Assembly (NCBI RefSeq): GCF_003946625.1
Contig: NZ_RHOR01000017.1
Location: 1 to 46,996 of the forward strand
DNA from: Companilactobacillus kedongensis
GTDB taxonomy: Bacteria > Bacillota > Bacilli > Lactobacillales > Lactobacillaceae
Direction of reading: 5' to 3'
DNA: 46,996 nt
In this document: piece after piece, positions 16,449 to 25,917 of the stretch
Numbering within the stretch: position 1 is the first letter of the stretch
How the letters are laid out: every line of letters begins with the position of its first letter
Position numbers and translations under genes: made by a program
The notes under the pieces: model-generated
The model's input: only the letters and a program-made list of their open reading frames with translations
Told to the model about the DNA's origin: nothing
Database searches by the model: none

Positions 16449-17303
16449 TTACTTTTGTGGCAAAATTATGTCTGATGGTTTGACTTCGTCACCAAAATAT
16501 GGTTTTAGTTGACTATTATAGTCATCTGTAAAGAAGCTTTGTTTGTTAAGTTTCTTGATTTCTTTGTTAGTCCAGTTGAGTAATGACTTGTTACCCTTTT
16601 TAACGGCAGGTGAGACGTATTGCTTAGGTCCAATATTCTTGATACCTACAGTATAGGTAGGATTATTTTTTACCCAAGCATATAGGTATGAGTTATCATC
16701 AGCTAAGGCTACACCACGATTGTTCTTTAGAGCATTAAATTGTTGAGTTTTAGAATCAAACTTCAAGAGGTCAACGCCTTTTTGCTTAGAAGTGAAGTAA
16801 TTCTCGGCGGTAGTACCTTTGGTAACTATCAAATTTTTACCTTGTAGTTGACTAGCACTAGTGATCGGTTTGTCCTTTGGTGAAACAATACCGACAGAGA
16901 CCTTCATGTAGGCTTTAGCAAAATCTACAACATCTTTTCTTTCAGGTGTAACGGTGAAGTTTGCTAGAACAATATCTACCTTATTAGAATTTAAAGCGTC
17001 AACACGATTATTAGCGTTTACTTGAACAAACTTGATCTTAACGCCTAGATCTTTAGCAATTTTTCTGGCTAAAGTAATATCGTAACCAACACGTTTACCG
17101 TCTTTATTTACCCAACCATAAGGTGGCAGATCGCCAAAGACAGCAACTCGAATGGTACCACGTTTTTTTATTTTTTCAACACTGCTGGAATTATTGCTGT
17201 CAGCACTAGATGAGGATGAAGATCCACATCCGGCAAGGACCAAACTGATGCTGGCAATGATACCAACTAATGCGAGTAATTTAACCAATATTTTATGTTT
17301 CAT
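16449..17303 (-). CDS. amino acid ABC transporter binding lipoprotein (CjaA-like, probably cysteine)
   Basis: 284 residues. Signal peptide with lipobox LAGC (about residue 25) and a Ser/Asn-rich linker. The core GTIRVAVFGDLPPYGWVN, GYDITLARKIAKDLGV, ANNRVDALNSNKVDIVLANF and TVTPERKDVVDFAKAYMKVS resembles the cysteine-binding protein CjaA, including the NKGTTA-like TKGTTAENYF. Last gene of the first transporter set (permease, permease, ATPase, binding protein). The Cys-codon leader upstream supports cysteine as substrate; direct proof is lacking. Confidence 0.85.
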   Translation of the reverse strand: MKHKILVKLLALVGIIASISLVLAGCGSSSSSSADSNNSSSVEKIKKRGTIRVAVFGDLPPYGWVNKDGKRVGYDITLARKIAKDLGVKIKFVQVNANNRVDALNSNKVDIVLANFTVTPERKDVVDFAKAYMKVSVGIVSPKDKPITSASQLQGKNLIVTKGTTAENYFTSKQKGVDLLKFDSKTQQFNALKNNRGVALADDNSYLYAWVKNNPTYTVGIKNIGPKQYVSPAVKKGNKSLLNWTNKEIKKLNKQSFFTDDYNSQLKPYFGDEVKPSDIILPQK

Positions 17304-17327
17304 AATATTTCCCCCAATATATAAAAA

Positions 17328-18068
17328 CTAAAAGTCCATGCTTTGTAAAAATTCTTTTGCTTGGTCAGTGGTTGGATCTTTGAAGAATTTCTTGCCCGGA
17401 GTATCTTCAAGAATACTGCCGTCCTTCAAAAATAGAACTCGATCAGCTATTTGTTGTGCAAAATTCATTTCGTGTGTGACGATAATCATTGTCATATCAT
17501 CTTGATCTGCGAGGTCTTGAATGATATTCAAAACGCCACGAACCATTTCTGGATCAAGTGATGCAGTTACTTCGTCAAAGAGCATAAATTCTGGATGCAA
17601 AGCGAGTGCTCTGACAATGGCAATACGTTGTTTTTGACCACCTGATAATTGTCTAGGGTAGGCGTCTTTGTAGTCTAGCAAGTCGACTTTTTTGAGTAAT
17701 TCATCAACTTCTTTTTTTACTTCATCAACATTTCTCTTTTGTACTTTAGTTGGTCCCAACATGATATTGTCTAAAACAGTTAAATTAGGGAAGAGGTCGT
17801 AACTTTGAAAGACCATCCCAATTTTTTGTCTTAACTGTTGCCAGTTCTTTTCACTGGGGACAACTTTTTTATTCTCAAAAGTTATCTCACCATTTCTAAA
17901 GTCTTCAAGACCATTGAGACATCTGATCAATGTACTTTTACCTGATCCTGAAGGTCCAAGTAATGTAATAACTTCACCCTTAGAAATGGAGAAGTTGATG
18001 TCATGTAAAACGTGTTTCTTCTGATAATACTTCTCAAGGTGTTCAACCTTTAAAACTTCATTCGCCAT
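17328..18068 (-). CDS. amino acid ABC transporter ATP-binding protein
   Basis: 246 residues. Walker A GPSGSGKST (about 36), Q-loop FQSYDLFPN, signature LSGGQKQR, Walker B FMLFDEVTASLD (Val where Pro is usual) and H-loop THEM. The first codons overlap the end of the permease gene by 11 nt, so translation is coupled. Energises the first transporter set. Confidence 0.9.
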   Translation of the reverse strand: MANEVLKVEHLEKYYQKKHVLHDINFSISKGEVITLLGPSGSGKSTLIRCLNGLEDFRNGEITFENKKVVPSEKNWQQLRQKIGMVFQSYDLFPNLTVLDNIMLGPTKVQKRNVDEVKKEVDELLKKVDLLDYKDAYPRQLSGGQKQRIAIVRALALHPEFMLFDEVTASLDPEMVRGVLNIIQDLADQDDMTMIIVTHEMNFAQQIADRVLFLKDGSILEDTPGKKFFKDPTTDQAKEFLQSMDF

Positions 18069-18750
18069 TTGCTTGCTCCAATCTCTTCTTTTCTAATCGT
18101 CCCGCCCACCAAGATAGCGGATAGTCGATCAAGAAATATAATAAGAATATTAATCCATAGATCCAAAAGACCCCGGTTGGATATTTTTGATTATTGGCTT
18201 CAACGATTTGCTGACCAATATTGACTACATCCATGACGCTGATCAGCATCAAAAGCGATGTCGTTTTGATAACACGTGTTATCAAGTTGATCGTAGCTGG
18301 AAGTTCTAATGAAACTGCCTGTGGGACTAAAACATAGCGATAGAGTTGATAACGTGTTAAACCGATCGCCAAACCAGATTCCCTTTGGTGGATTGGTACT
18401 GAAATCAAAGCACCTCTGACAATATCACTCATTTCAGCCGCGACCCATAAAGCAAAGACAAGCATTGCCACTTGTGTACCTGGCATATGAAGATTCAGTT
18501 GTCTGGGCAAAATGTAATAGAACAAAAATAATAAAACAACTGTTGGAACGATCCGGAAGAATTCGAGATAGATCCGTAAGACAAATCTCAATAGTTTATT
18601 ATGGAAAGTCCGAAGTATTCCTAGAATGATCCCGATGATCAAACCGATTACTATGGCAATGGCGGCAATCTTAAAAGTTGTCCACATCCCTAAGAGCAGA
18701 CGTGTAAAATTTGTTCCCTCAAACAAAACGTTAATTCCCGAATGTGCCAT
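18058..18750 (-). CDS. amino acid ABC transporter permease
   Basis: 230 residues, HisM/GlnP type, about five hydrophobic segments. The EAA loop is near SDIVRGALISVPIHQRESGL (about 127-146). Second of two permeases that probably form a heterodimeric channel; overlaps the first permease gene by 20 nt and the ATPase gene by 11 nt. Confidence 0.88.
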   Translation of the reverse strand: MAHSGINVLFEGTNFTRLLLGMWTTFKIAAIAIVIGLIIGIILGILRTFHNKLLRFVLRIYLEFFRIVPTVVLLFLFYYILPRQLNLHMPGTQVAMLVFALWVAAEMSDIVRGALISVPIHQRESGLAIGLTRYQLYRYVLVPQAVSLELPATINLITRVIKTTSLLMLISVMDVVNIGQQIVEANNQKYPTGVFWIYGLIFLLYFLIDYPLSWWAGRLEKKRLEQANGE

Positions 18751-19390
18751 AACGGACCCTCCTTTCCAACAGTGTCAAAATGATTGATAACGGGATTAAG
18801 ATGATTGCGTATGCAACCACTAAGACGAATAAATATTCATTCGAATTGTAGTACAGACCGATCAAGTCCAAAGCTGTATTAGTCAGCTCTGGTATTGCGA
18901 TGACGGTAAAAATCGAAGTCTCCTTGATCAAGAAGATGATGTTTGCGGCCAAAGCAGGGATACTTAATGCAAATCCTTGTGGAAAAACGACGTATCTTGC
19001 TAATTGCCAGTTGCTAAGTCCGATAGCTTTACCAGATTCAACTTGTTTTTTGCTAACACCATTGAAGCCACCGCTAAAACCAGCCGCCATGTAACTGCCA
19101 CCTAAGAAAATCAAACCGATAATCCCACAAAGTTGGGCGCTTAACTTGATCCCCATAGCTGGAAAAGCATAGTACAAGAAGAATAACTGAACTAATAACG
19201 GTGTGTTTTTAGAAATCTCGATATAAACTTGCAGAATTTTGTCTAAAATTGGAACTTTGAAATATTGAACCAAGCTACAAATTATTCCAACGATTGCTGA
19301 ACCAATAATCCCGACCAATGATAAGTAAAGCGTTAAGACAAATCCTTGCTGAAACATTGGCAAGCTTTGTTTGATAATTTCCCAACTCAT
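18731..19390 (-). CDS. amino acid ABC transporter permease
   Basis: 219 residues, HisM/GlnP type, with KNTPLLVQLFFLYYAFPAMG near the N-terminus and an EAA-like loop around GFNGVSKKQVESGKAIGLSN. First structural gene after the cysteine leader: its ATG lies 23 nt beyond the attenuator terminator, so read-through past that hairpin decides expression of the whole cluster. Confidence 0.88.
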   Translation of the reverse strand: MSWEIIKQSLPMFQQGFVLTLYLSLVGIIGSAIVGIICSLVQYFKVPILDKILQVYIEISKNTPLLVQLFFLYYAFPAMGIKLSAQLCGIIGLIFLGGSYMAAGFSGGFNGVSKKQVESGKAIGLSNWQLARYVVFPQGFALSIPALAANIIFLIKETSIFTVIAIPELTNTALDLIGLYYNSNEYLFVLVVAYAIILIPLSIILTLLERRVRYGTFGN

Positions 19391-19412
19391 AAATTTCCCC
19401 CTTCTGTAGGTA

Positions 19413-19450
19413 TAAAAAAAAGGAGAACTGACTAATGTCAGCTCTCCTTA
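19413..19450 (-). terminator. attenuator terminator upstream of the cysteine/cystine transporter cluster
   Basis: On the minus strand AAGGAGAGCTGAC pairs with GTCAGTTCTCCTT, followed by eight Ts. It sits between the leader peptide and the first permease. The left arm GGAGAG can alternatively pair with CTCTC in the last codons of the leader ORF (plus 19478-19482). Confidence 0.9.
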
Positions 19451-19471
19451 ATTTTTTACACTACGTGTTTA

Positions 19472-19579
19472 TTAATTGAGAGTGGTATTAGGCATGCTGA
19501 AATAGTATAGTAATGTATTTTGCATCATTACTACACAACAACAAGCTTGCATTTGTTTTACATTGTTTAAATTTCTCAT
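19472..19579 (-). CDS. cysteine-codon leader peptide of the transporter cluster
   Basis: 35-codon ORF with a GGGAGG ribosome site 8 nt before the ATG at 19579. Residues 11-20 are QACCCVVMMQ, with three consecutive TGT codons. The codons near the stop (ACT CTC AAT TAA) contain CTCTC, complementary to the left arm of the terminator that follows. A ribosome stalled at the Cys codons would leave CTCTC free to form the antiterminator; one that reaches the stop would cover it and let the terminator form. Overlooked by normal gene calling because of its length. Confidence 0.85.
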   Translation of the reverse strand: MRNLNNVKQMQACCCVVMMQNTLLYYFSMPNTTLN

Positions 19580-19636
19580 GTCTAATACCTCCCTTGATTA
19601 ATTTCTTGTTTACAGACTATTATTAAAATTTCTCTA

Positions 19637-19642
19637 AGTCAA
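19637..19642 (-). promoter_or_regulatory. -35 box before the cysteine leader
   Basis: TTGACT on the minus strand about 60 nt upstream of the leader ATG. The -10 is unclear: TAGTCT lies at 17-nt spacing within an AATAATAG stretch. Confidence 0.45.
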
Positions 19643-19647
19643 GTGTT

Positions 19648-20118
19648 TTATTTCTCATTTTTCTTTTTACTTGTATAAATTGAAAGTGAATCAAATTCCA
19701 TATATGAGGCAATCGTTAGTGAGACCATAAGCGTTAAAACTAACCAACCAATAGCTGAACCAATAATTGTGGATAAGGGAATTAATTCTGCCACAATGTA
19801 AATACTAGCGATCGATAAAAGAAAATCGACAATTAAATTTAATCCAATAGTGGATCTTTTTCTTTCAAGGATAAAGAAATTTAATAGTCCTCTGAGAAAT
19901 TTGGTCGTCGATGAACGATACATAATTAAAACTGGACGTTGCGCGATAACTTTGACTGCAAACATTCCAAAAGCACCGACAACACCACCAGCCACGACGC
20001 GCCACGTTAGAGCGTGTAGGACTAGAGCGTTATAAGCAATACCAACTACTCCCATACAGACAATGTAAGGGATGATGAAAAAGAAAAGATAAATGACTGC
20101 AATTTTCTTATTAGACAT
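19648..20118 (-). CDS. small integral membrane protein of unknown function
   Basis: 156 residues with four strongly hydrophobic segments (about 7-28, 33-58, 95-115 and 118-140) and a basic C-terminus ending in KKKNEK. I do not recognise a family. GAGG lies 8 nt before the ATG. It stands upstream of the cysteine leader in the same direction, with only 5 nt between its stop and that leader's -35 box, so some read-through into the leader is possible. No catalytic motif is visible. Confidence 0.7.
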   Translation of the reverse strand: MSNKKIAVIYLFFFIIPYIVCMGVVGIAYNALVLHALTWRVVAGGVVGAFGMFAVKVIAQRPVLIMYRSSTTKFLRGLLNFFILERKRSTIGLNLIVDFLLSIASIYIVAELIPLSTIIGSAIGWLVLTLMVSLTIASYMEFDSLSIYTSKKKNEK

Positions 20119-20249
20119 TATTAGGACCTCAAATCTATTAATATCTTAATTCTAGCATGAAAAAGCTTTATTGTTGAAAACTTTAACACCTGCTATAATG
20201 ATTCTATCAATTTTGTTTAAAGTTCTTTATGAAAGAGAGTGAAAATTTA

Positions 20250-21605
20250 ATGAGTGATGATCCTACCGGAGCGACGCTTTTAGGTCAGTTGATCTTAATT
20301 GTTGTTCTAACACTTTTGAATGCCTTTTTTGCTGCTGGCGAAATGGCAATTGTCTCGGTTAATAAAACCAAGGTTGAGGAGAAAGTGAGCGACGGAAATC
20401 GTCGTGCTGCTAGAGTTTTAAAGGCAATAAATAATCCGAATAGTTTTCTATCAACTATTCAAGTAGCAATTACTTTAGCAGGTTTCCTTTCATCTGCCAG
20501 TGCTGCAACAAGTTTGAGTACCAGGTTTGAAAGTTTGATTGGAACTTTCCCGGGTAGCCGAGAAGTTTCTATTGTTGTTATTACAGTGATACTTTCCTAT
20601 ATATCACTAGTATTCGGTGAGCTATATCCCAAAAGGATCGCATTACATCGTCCTTATCAAGTAGCAAGTTTTACTGAACCAATGATTACTGTTTTTGGAA
20701 AATTCTTAAAACCATTTGTTTGGCTGTTAACTGCTACAATTGAGCTCTTAATGAAGATCACACCAATTGACTTTAGTCAAAAAGATGAGCCAGTGAGTCG
20801 AAATGAGATGTTGGCTACCATCCAAAAATCACGTCAAAGTGGAACGATTAATTCTGATGAGTTTGAAATGTTACAAGGAATTATTCGCTTTGGTGACAAA
20901 ACGGTTCGAGAAATTATGGTTCCTCGGATCGATGCGTTCATGATTGATATAAATGATCCCGTCGATGAAAACATCGATGCTATTTTGAACCAACCATATT
21001 CCAGAATTCCGGTCTATGGTGGTGATAAAGATAAAGTTATCGGGATCGTGCACATTAAAGATCTACTAAAAAAGGCTCGTGAGTCTGGGTTTGATAATAT
21101 TAATCTAACAGACATTATGACGGACCCTTTATTTGTTCAGGAATCAACTAATATTGATGCCGTTTTATTAAAGATGCGCAGCACTCAGACACAGATCAGT
21201 ATGGTTGTCGATGAGTACGGTGGTATCGTTGGTTTAGCCACGATCGAGGATATTTTAGAGGAGATCGTCGGCGAGATCGATGATGAATATGATGAAGCAA
21301 CATCTAATTATCAACGGATCAGTCCTGATAAGTATTCAGTTTTTGGTCGTTTGTCGATCGAAGATTTCAATGACATGTTTGAAGAGGATATTCATGTTGA
21401 TGATGTTGACACAATTGCGGGATTTTTGATTATGAATGTCGGTGAAATTCCTGACAATAATCATCCCAAATCGTTTACTTTGGAAGATGGTGTTGAGATA
21501 ACTTCAGGTAAAATGGACGGATCAAAGATCGAGGATGTTATTGTAACCATCCCCAATGAAAAAGTAAAAATAGTTACAAGCAACATGTTTAAGAAGAGTT
21601 ACTAG
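20250..21605 (+). CDS. hemolysin-family membrane protein with CBS and CorC_HlyC domains
   Basis: 451 residues from the ATG at 20250 ([13 protein letters not shown]), which has GAGAGTGA upstream; an in-frame ATG at 20229 has no ribosome site. Order: DUF21 membrane domain (about 10-200, three to four segments), paired CBS domains (about 215-335, with [11 protein letters not shown] and [20 protein letters not shown]), C-terminal CorC_HlyC domain (about 350-440). The family relates to CNNM/CorC proteins implicated in Mg2+ or metal export; the hemolysin name is historical. It is followed by prfC after 8 nt. Confidence 0.9.
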   Translation: MSDDPTGATLLGQLILIVVLTLLNAFFAAGEMAIVSVNKTKVEEKVSDGNRRAARVLKAINNPNSFLSTIQVAITLAGFLSSASAATSLSTRFESLIGTFPGSREVSIVVITVILSYISLVFGELYPKRIALHRPYQVASFTEPMITVFGKFLKPFVWLLTATIELLMKITPIDFSQKDEPVSRNEMLATIQKSRQSGTINSDEFEMLQGIIRFGDKTVREIMVPRIDAFMIDINDPVDENIDAILNQPYSRIPVYGGDKDKVIGIVHIKDLLKKARESGFDNINLTDIMTDPLFVQESTNIDAVLLKMRSTQTQISMVVDEYGGIVGLATIEDILEEIVGEIDDEYDEATSNYQRISPDKYSVFGRLSIEDFNDMFEEDIHVDDVDTIAGFLIMNVGEIPDNNHPKSFTLEDGVEITSGKMDGSKIEDVIVTIPNEKVKIVTSNMFKKSY

Positions 21606-21613
21606 GAGATAAT

Positions 21614-23191
21614 ATGGAACAAAAACAATTAGAAAATGAAGTTAACAAACGTAGAACATTTGCAATTATTTCTCACCCGGATGCTGGTAAGACAACAATT
21701 ACAGAGCAAATGCTCTATTTTGGTGGGGTAATCCGTTCTGCCGGTACTGTTAAGGCCAAAAAATCTGGTCAATTTGCTACCAGTGACTGGATGGAAATCG
21801 AAAAGAAACGTGGTATTTCTGTTACCAGTTCTGTTATGCAATTTCATTACCACGATAAAGATGTTAATATCCTGGATACACCAGGACATGAGGACTTCTC
21901 AGAAGATACCTATCGTACTTTGATGGCGGTCGATGCTGCGGTCATGGTTATTGATTCTGCTAAAGGTATCGAGCCACAAACCAAGAAATTATTTAAAGTT
22001 GTTAAAAAACGTGGTATTCCAATTTTTACCTTTATGAATAAGTTAGACCGTGATGGTCGTGATCCGCTAGATTTGATTGCTGAACTAGAGGACCTACTCA
22101 ATATTGAAGGCTGTGCAATGAACTGGCCGATCGGTATGGGTAAGGAATTAAAGGGACTTTACGATATTGCCAATAATCGTGTTGAACTTTACCGTAAAGA
22201 AGGCGACGATCGTTATTTACCATTAACTGATGGTAAACTTCCTGCCGGGAACGAAGAATTAGAAGGCGAAGGGGTTTATGAACAAGCAATTGGTGAAGTT
22301 GATCTTATTAAAGAAGCCGGAAATACTTTCGACCTTGAAAAAATCCAAAATGGTGATCAGACGCCAGTTTTCTTTGGTTCAGCCTTGACAAACTTTGGTG
22401 TACAAACATTCTTGGATACATTCCTTGATATGGCACCAGCTCCTGCTGAACATAAGATGCAAGATAGTGAAGCGGTCGTTAAACCAGATGACCCAGAGTT
22501 TTCAGCCTTTGTCTTTAAGATCCAGGCTAATATGAACCCTAATCACCGTGATAGAATCGCTTTTGTACGTATCTGTTCAGGTGAATTTGAAAAGGGTATG
22601 GATGTAACTTTACAAAGAACTGGCAAAGTTATGCGTTTGAATAATGCCACTGAATTCATGTCCGATCAAAGAGAGCAAGTTAAGACAGCTGTTGCCGGTG
22701 ATATCGTTGGTTTATACGATACTGGTAATTTCCAAATCGGTGATACGATCTACACTGGTAAAAAGTCAGTTCAATTTGAAGATCTTCCACAATTTACACC
22801 AGAAATGTTTATGGAAGTTCAAGCTAAAAACGTTATGAAACAAAAATCTTTCCACAAGGGAATGCAACAACTTGTTCAAGAAGGTGCCGTTCAGTTGTAT
22901 AAGACTTATACGACCAATGACTACATCTTGGGTGCCGTTGGTCAACTGCAGTTTGAAGTTTTCCAATTCAGAATGAAGAATGAATATAACTGTGATGTTG
23001 TAATGAAGCCAATCGGTTCTAGAACAGCCCGTTGGATCGATCCTGAACAACTTGATCCATCAATGTCTTCGACACGTAATATGTTGGTTAAAGATCTTGA
23101 TGATCAACCATTGTTCTTGTTTGAAAACAGATTTGCTGAGAATTGGTTTGCCAATAAGTATCCAGATGTAAAATTAACTTCTAAATTGTAG
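21614..23191 (+). CDS. prfC: peptide chain release factor 3
   Basis: 525-residue translational GTPase that recycles RF1/RF2 from the ribosome. G1 SHPDAGKTT (about 20), switch motif [13 protein letters not shown]3 [16 protein letters not shown] and G4 [10 protein letters not shown] are intact, followed by domains II and III. TAGGAGAT precedes the ATG. Probably cotranscribed with the CBS-domain gene. The 3' element begins 12 nt after the stop and a terminator follows it. Confidence 0.96.
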   Translation: MEQKQLENEVNKRRTFAIISHPDAGKTTITEQMLYFGGVIRSAGTVKAKKSGQFATSDWMEIEKKRGISVTSSVMQFHYHDKDVNILDTPGHEDFSEDTYRTLMAVDAAVMVIDSAKGIEPQTKKLFKVVKKRGIPIFTFMNKLDRDGRDPLDLIAELEDLLNIEGCAMNWPIGMGKELKGLYDIANNRVELYRKEGDDRYLPLTDGKLPAGNEELEGEGVYEQAIGEVDLIKEAGNTFDLEKIQNGDQTPVFFGSALTNFGVQTFLDTFLDMAPAPAEHKMQDSEAVVKPDDPEFSAFVFKIQANMNPNHRDRIAFVRICSGEFEKGMDVTLQRTGKVMRLNNATEFMSDQREQVKTAVAGDIVGLYDTGNFQIGDTIYTGKKSVQFEDLPQFTPEMFMEVQAKNVMKQKSFHKGMQQLVQEGAVQLYKTYTTNDYILGAVGQLQFEVFQFRMKNEYNCDVVMKPIGSRTARWIDPEQLDPSMSSTRNMLVKDLDDQPLFLFENRFAENWFANKYPDVKLTSKL

Positions 23192-23203
23192 TATTGTGGT
23201 GTG

Positions 23204-23378
23204 AACCGCCTACGGAAACGAGGGTGTGTGCCTGCTGTGGAACCGGCATCAGCCAAGGTCTGATGCCTCGATTTTGAGCTTTGCTGTCGCAAATCTCGAA
23301 ATCGTTTATTCCGTAAGTACGGCTAACGCCGTTCTAACGGAATTGTCACTGCTGGCACGCACCCTCGTTTCCTCCGGC
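23204..23378 (+). repeat. structured 3'-UTR element, copy 6
   Basis: 175 nt after prfC. Arms GGAAACGAGGGTGTGTGCC and GGCACGCACCCTCGTTTCC pair over 19 bp with one G-T wobble. All three inner hairpins are present: GGCATCAGCC/GGTCTGATGCC, CGATTTTGAGCTTTGC/GCAAATCTCGAAATCG, and ATTCCGTAAG.../CTAACGGAAT. A good reference copy for the family. Confidence 0.88.
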
Positions 23379-23405
23379 TTTAGATAACATGTAAATAAAA
23401 AATAT

Positions 23406-23439
23406 ATTCCTTGATAGATTCCTATTGAGGAATTTTTTT
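23406..23439 (+). terminator. intrinsic terminator after prfC
   Basis: ATTCCTT pairs with GAGGAAT, with seven Ts following; 27 nt beyond the 3' element. Confidence 0.75.
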
Positions 23440-23452
23440 GTCCAAAATTAGG

Positions 23453-23504
23453 TAAAAAAAATCTCCTAAATTACACCCAGTAAAAATGGTATAGCTTAAG
23501 AGAT
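23453..23504 (-). terminator. intrinsic terminator of the GNAT gene
   Basis: On the minus strand ATCTCTTAAGCTA pairs with TAATTTAGGAGAT, with wobbles and one mismatch, followed by eight Ts. It lies 29 nt beyond the 3' element of this transcript. Confidence 0.75.
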
Positions 23505-23533
23505 ACTATATTAATATTTTATCCTGTTATATA

Positions 23534-23707
23534 GCCGGAGATTTTTAGTAATGGAACCAGTCGCCAAAATGGCGTTGGAACGGTGATTTTCCGTTCTTAC
23601 GGCATGGACGATTCTGAGATTTGCGTAGGCAAAGCTCAAAATCGAATCTTCAGACCTTGGCTGAAGATGGTCCGGCAACAGGTGGAATTACTAAAAATCG
23701 GAGGCGG
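23534..23707 (-). repeat. structured 3'-UTR element, copy 7
   Basis: 174 nt, minus orientation. Arms GATTTTTAGTAAT and ATTACTAAAAATC are perfect complements. Hairpin one is ATCTTCAGCC/GGTCTGAAGAT, hairpin two CGATTTTGAGCTTTGC/GCAAATCTCAGAATCG, hairpin three GAACGG/CCGTTC. It begins 10 nt after the GNAT stop. Confidence 0.87.
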
Positions 23708-23717
23708 AAAAGAAAAC

Positions 23718-24272
23718 TCAATACCTATATTCCCGACGCAATATAGAATAACAAACCTCATCGCAAACGCCATTATTGTTTAAACCCTTGTCACGCAAGA
23801 TTCCCTCAAATCTCATATGACACTTAGTCATAACTCGTCCAGAATTAGGATTGTTATCGTCGTGTTTGGTTTCAATGCGATTAACATCAGTCATATCGAA
23901 CAGATACTCGATAATTCTTTCCAATGCTTCGGGTGCATATCCATGTCCCCACCATAGTGAGCCAATACAATAACCTAGTTCCATGGTATAAGTTTTTTCA
24001 TCGATATTGACTACGGAAATAGTTCCGATCAATTCGTGTGTTTCTTTGATCATGATACCCCAGACGTACGTGGATAAATCAAAGTAATCCTTTTCCATTT
24101 GAACTAAAAAATCTTGGGCTGTTTCGACTGACTGATAAGTATGCCAAGTCAAATATTTAGTAACTTTGTAGTCACTGGCCCAATTGTTAAACATTTCGTT
24201 AGAATCTTCAATCGTTAATCGTCGTAAAATCAAGCGGTCAGTTTCAAGCGGTATAGTTCCAACATGCTTCAT
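23718..24272 (-). CDS. GNAT family N-acetyltransferase (RimJ/RimL type)
   Basis: 184 residues from the ATG at 24272 (MKHVGTIPLETDRLILRRLT), which has GGGAGA 7 nt upstream; an ATG nine codons earlier lacks one. GNAT hallmarks: ETDRLILRRL start, LGYCIGSLWWGHGYAPEAL acetyl-CoA loop (about 107-126) and VNRIETKHDDNNPNSGRVM. It transfers acetyl from acetyl-CoA to an amine, in this subfamily often a protein N-terminus or small molecule. Acceptor unknown. Stands alone with its own 3' element and terminator. Confidence 0.88.
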   Translation of the reverse strand: MKHVGTIPLETDRLILRRLTIEDSNEMFNNWASDYKVTKYLTWHTYQSVETAQDFLVQMEKDYFDLSTYVWGIMIKETHELIGTISVVNIDEKTYTMELGYCIGSLWWGHGYAPEALERIIEYLFDMTDVNRIETKHDDNNPNSGRVMTKCHMRFEGILRDKGLNNNGVCDEVCYSILRREYRY

Positions 24273-24420
24273 GCCATCATCTCCCAGAATTAATTTCATT
24301 CTATTCTATTTTTAAAATTTATAAAAGTTTAAAGTTGAAAAATACATTTTAATCTAAAAAAGCTGTATTAAATTTTGAAAAATTGGTATCTTGGTAATAG
24401 TGCTTTTTTAGGGAGTTTAA

Positions 24421-25749
24421 TTGAAAATGAAATCAAAATTATCATGGCGTAATTTGATATTTATCGGTTCAATGTTGTTTGGATTGTTTTTTGGAGCGGG
24501 AAATCTTATTTTCCCTGTTTTTCTAGGACAGCAAGCTGGTAATACAGTAATCATAGCAATTATTGGCTTTTTGATCGCTGGAATCGGATTTCCATTATTA
24601 GGTGTCGCTGGCATGGGGATGACTCGCAGTGACAATGTGTTTGAATTAGCAACGAAGGTCAATCGCCCATATGCGTATGGGTTTACGATCTTGCTTTATT
24701 TAACGATAGGACCATTTTTTGCAACACCACGACTAGCAACTTCGTCCTTTCAAATGGGGATAGTACCGTTTATAAATGCTGGTCAGGAAAAATTAGTTTT
24801 AGCAGTTTTTTCAGTGATATTTTTCCTAGTAGCTTGGTTCTTTGCTCGAAAACCTAGTAAGTTAATGGTCTATGTTGGAAAATGGCTGACACCAATGTTC
24901 TTGATCTTACTCGGAATCCTCATAGTAGTGGCATTAATTAAGCCGATGGGGAGTTTATCGTTTCAACCTGCTAAAAATTATGCAACTAGTCCAGCTTTAA
25001 GTGGATTTACAGAAGGATATAATACGATGGATGCATTGGCCTCATTGGCTTTTGGGACGATCGTGATAGATGCAATTAAAAATCTTGGTGTGACTGAACC
25101 TACTCAAATTGCTAAAGATACGATCAAGTCTGGTGTCATCAGCGTTATTTTGATGGGAGCGATATACTCATTACTAGCCTTGATCGGTACGATGAGTTTG
25201 GGACAATTTACGCGAGCAGAAAATGGCGGCATCACGCTGGCTCAAATCTTCAATTATTATTTTGGATCATTTGGTAGTATATTATTAGCCTTGATTGTAA
25301 TAATTGCTTGCTTGAAGACAGCAATAGGATTGATATCTGCTTTTGGGGAATCGATCCATGATATGTTTCCTAAACTTTCATATAGATTTTTGATCATTTT
25401 CGCAAGTATTGTGCCATGTATCTTCGCAAATGTAGGATTGACTAATATTATTAAATATTCAACACCAGTGTTGATGTTCATTTATCCTTTAGCAATCGTT
25501 TTAATATTGTTGGCTGTTTTGTCACCAGTATTAGGAGACTCACGATGGGTATATGGGATGACGACACTATTTACAATTATTCCGGCAATTTTATCTGGTG
25601 CAGTAGTCATGCCAAAAAATTTACAAATAGATTGGTTGATAAATTTAAATAATTATTTGCCAATGTCTAATATAGGATTAAGTTGGATCGTACCGGCAAT
25701 TATTGGATTGGTTATAGGATTAATATTTAAACGTATAAAAAATAATTAA
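24421..25749 (+). CDS. brnQ: branched-chain amino acid:cation symporter
   Basis: 442 residues from a TTG at 24421 with AGGGAG 5 nt upstream; the ATG two codons on (24427) is the alternative. About twelve hydrophobic segments. The family start is clear: FIGSMLFGLFFGAGNLIFPV (about 12-31), then GFPLLGVAGMG and TMDALASLAFGTIVIDAIK. BrnQ imports Leu, Ile and Val with Na+ or H+. It is not adjacent to ilvE and has no visible leader peptide or T-box of its own. Ended by a strong terminator. Confidence 0.93.
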   Translation: MKMKSKLSWRNLIFIGSMLFGLFFGAGNLIFPVFLGQQAGNTVIIAIIGFLIAGIGFPLLGVAGMGMTRSDNVFELATKVNRPYAYGFTILLYLTIGPFFATPRLATSSFQMGIVPFINAGQEKLVLAVFSVIFFLVAWFFARKPSKLMVYVGKWLTPMFLILLGILIVVALIKPMGSLSFQPAKNYATSPALSGFTEGYNTMDALASLAFGTIVIDAIKNLGVTEPTQIAKDTIKSGVISVILMGAIYSLLALIGTMSLGQFTRAENGGITLAQIFNYYFGSFGSILLALIVIIACLKTAIGLISAFGESIHDMFPKLSYRFLIIFASIVPCIFANVGLTNIIKYSTPVLMFIYPLAIVLILLAVLSPVLGDSRWVYGMTTLFTIIPAILSGAVVMPKNLQIDWLINLNNYLPMSNIGLSWIVPAIIGLVIGLIFKRIKNN

Positions 25750-25752
25750 AAT

Positions 25753-25796
25753 GCTTCAATCAGGCTAGTATTGTTTGTCTGATTGAAGCTTTTTTG
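25753..25796 (+). terminator. intrinsic terminator after brnQ
   Basis: GCTTCAATCAG pairs exactly with CTGATTGAAGC, followed by six Ts. Confidence 0.93.
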
Positions 25797-25917
25797 ATAT
25801 CTACAGAAGTTATATTACTATGCGTTTGATGTATAGTAGCATGTCCATTTGGTAATTTTCAAAGTACGCTTATGACCATATAATGAACTCATGAATTAAA
25901 AGAAGAGGTAAACAAAT

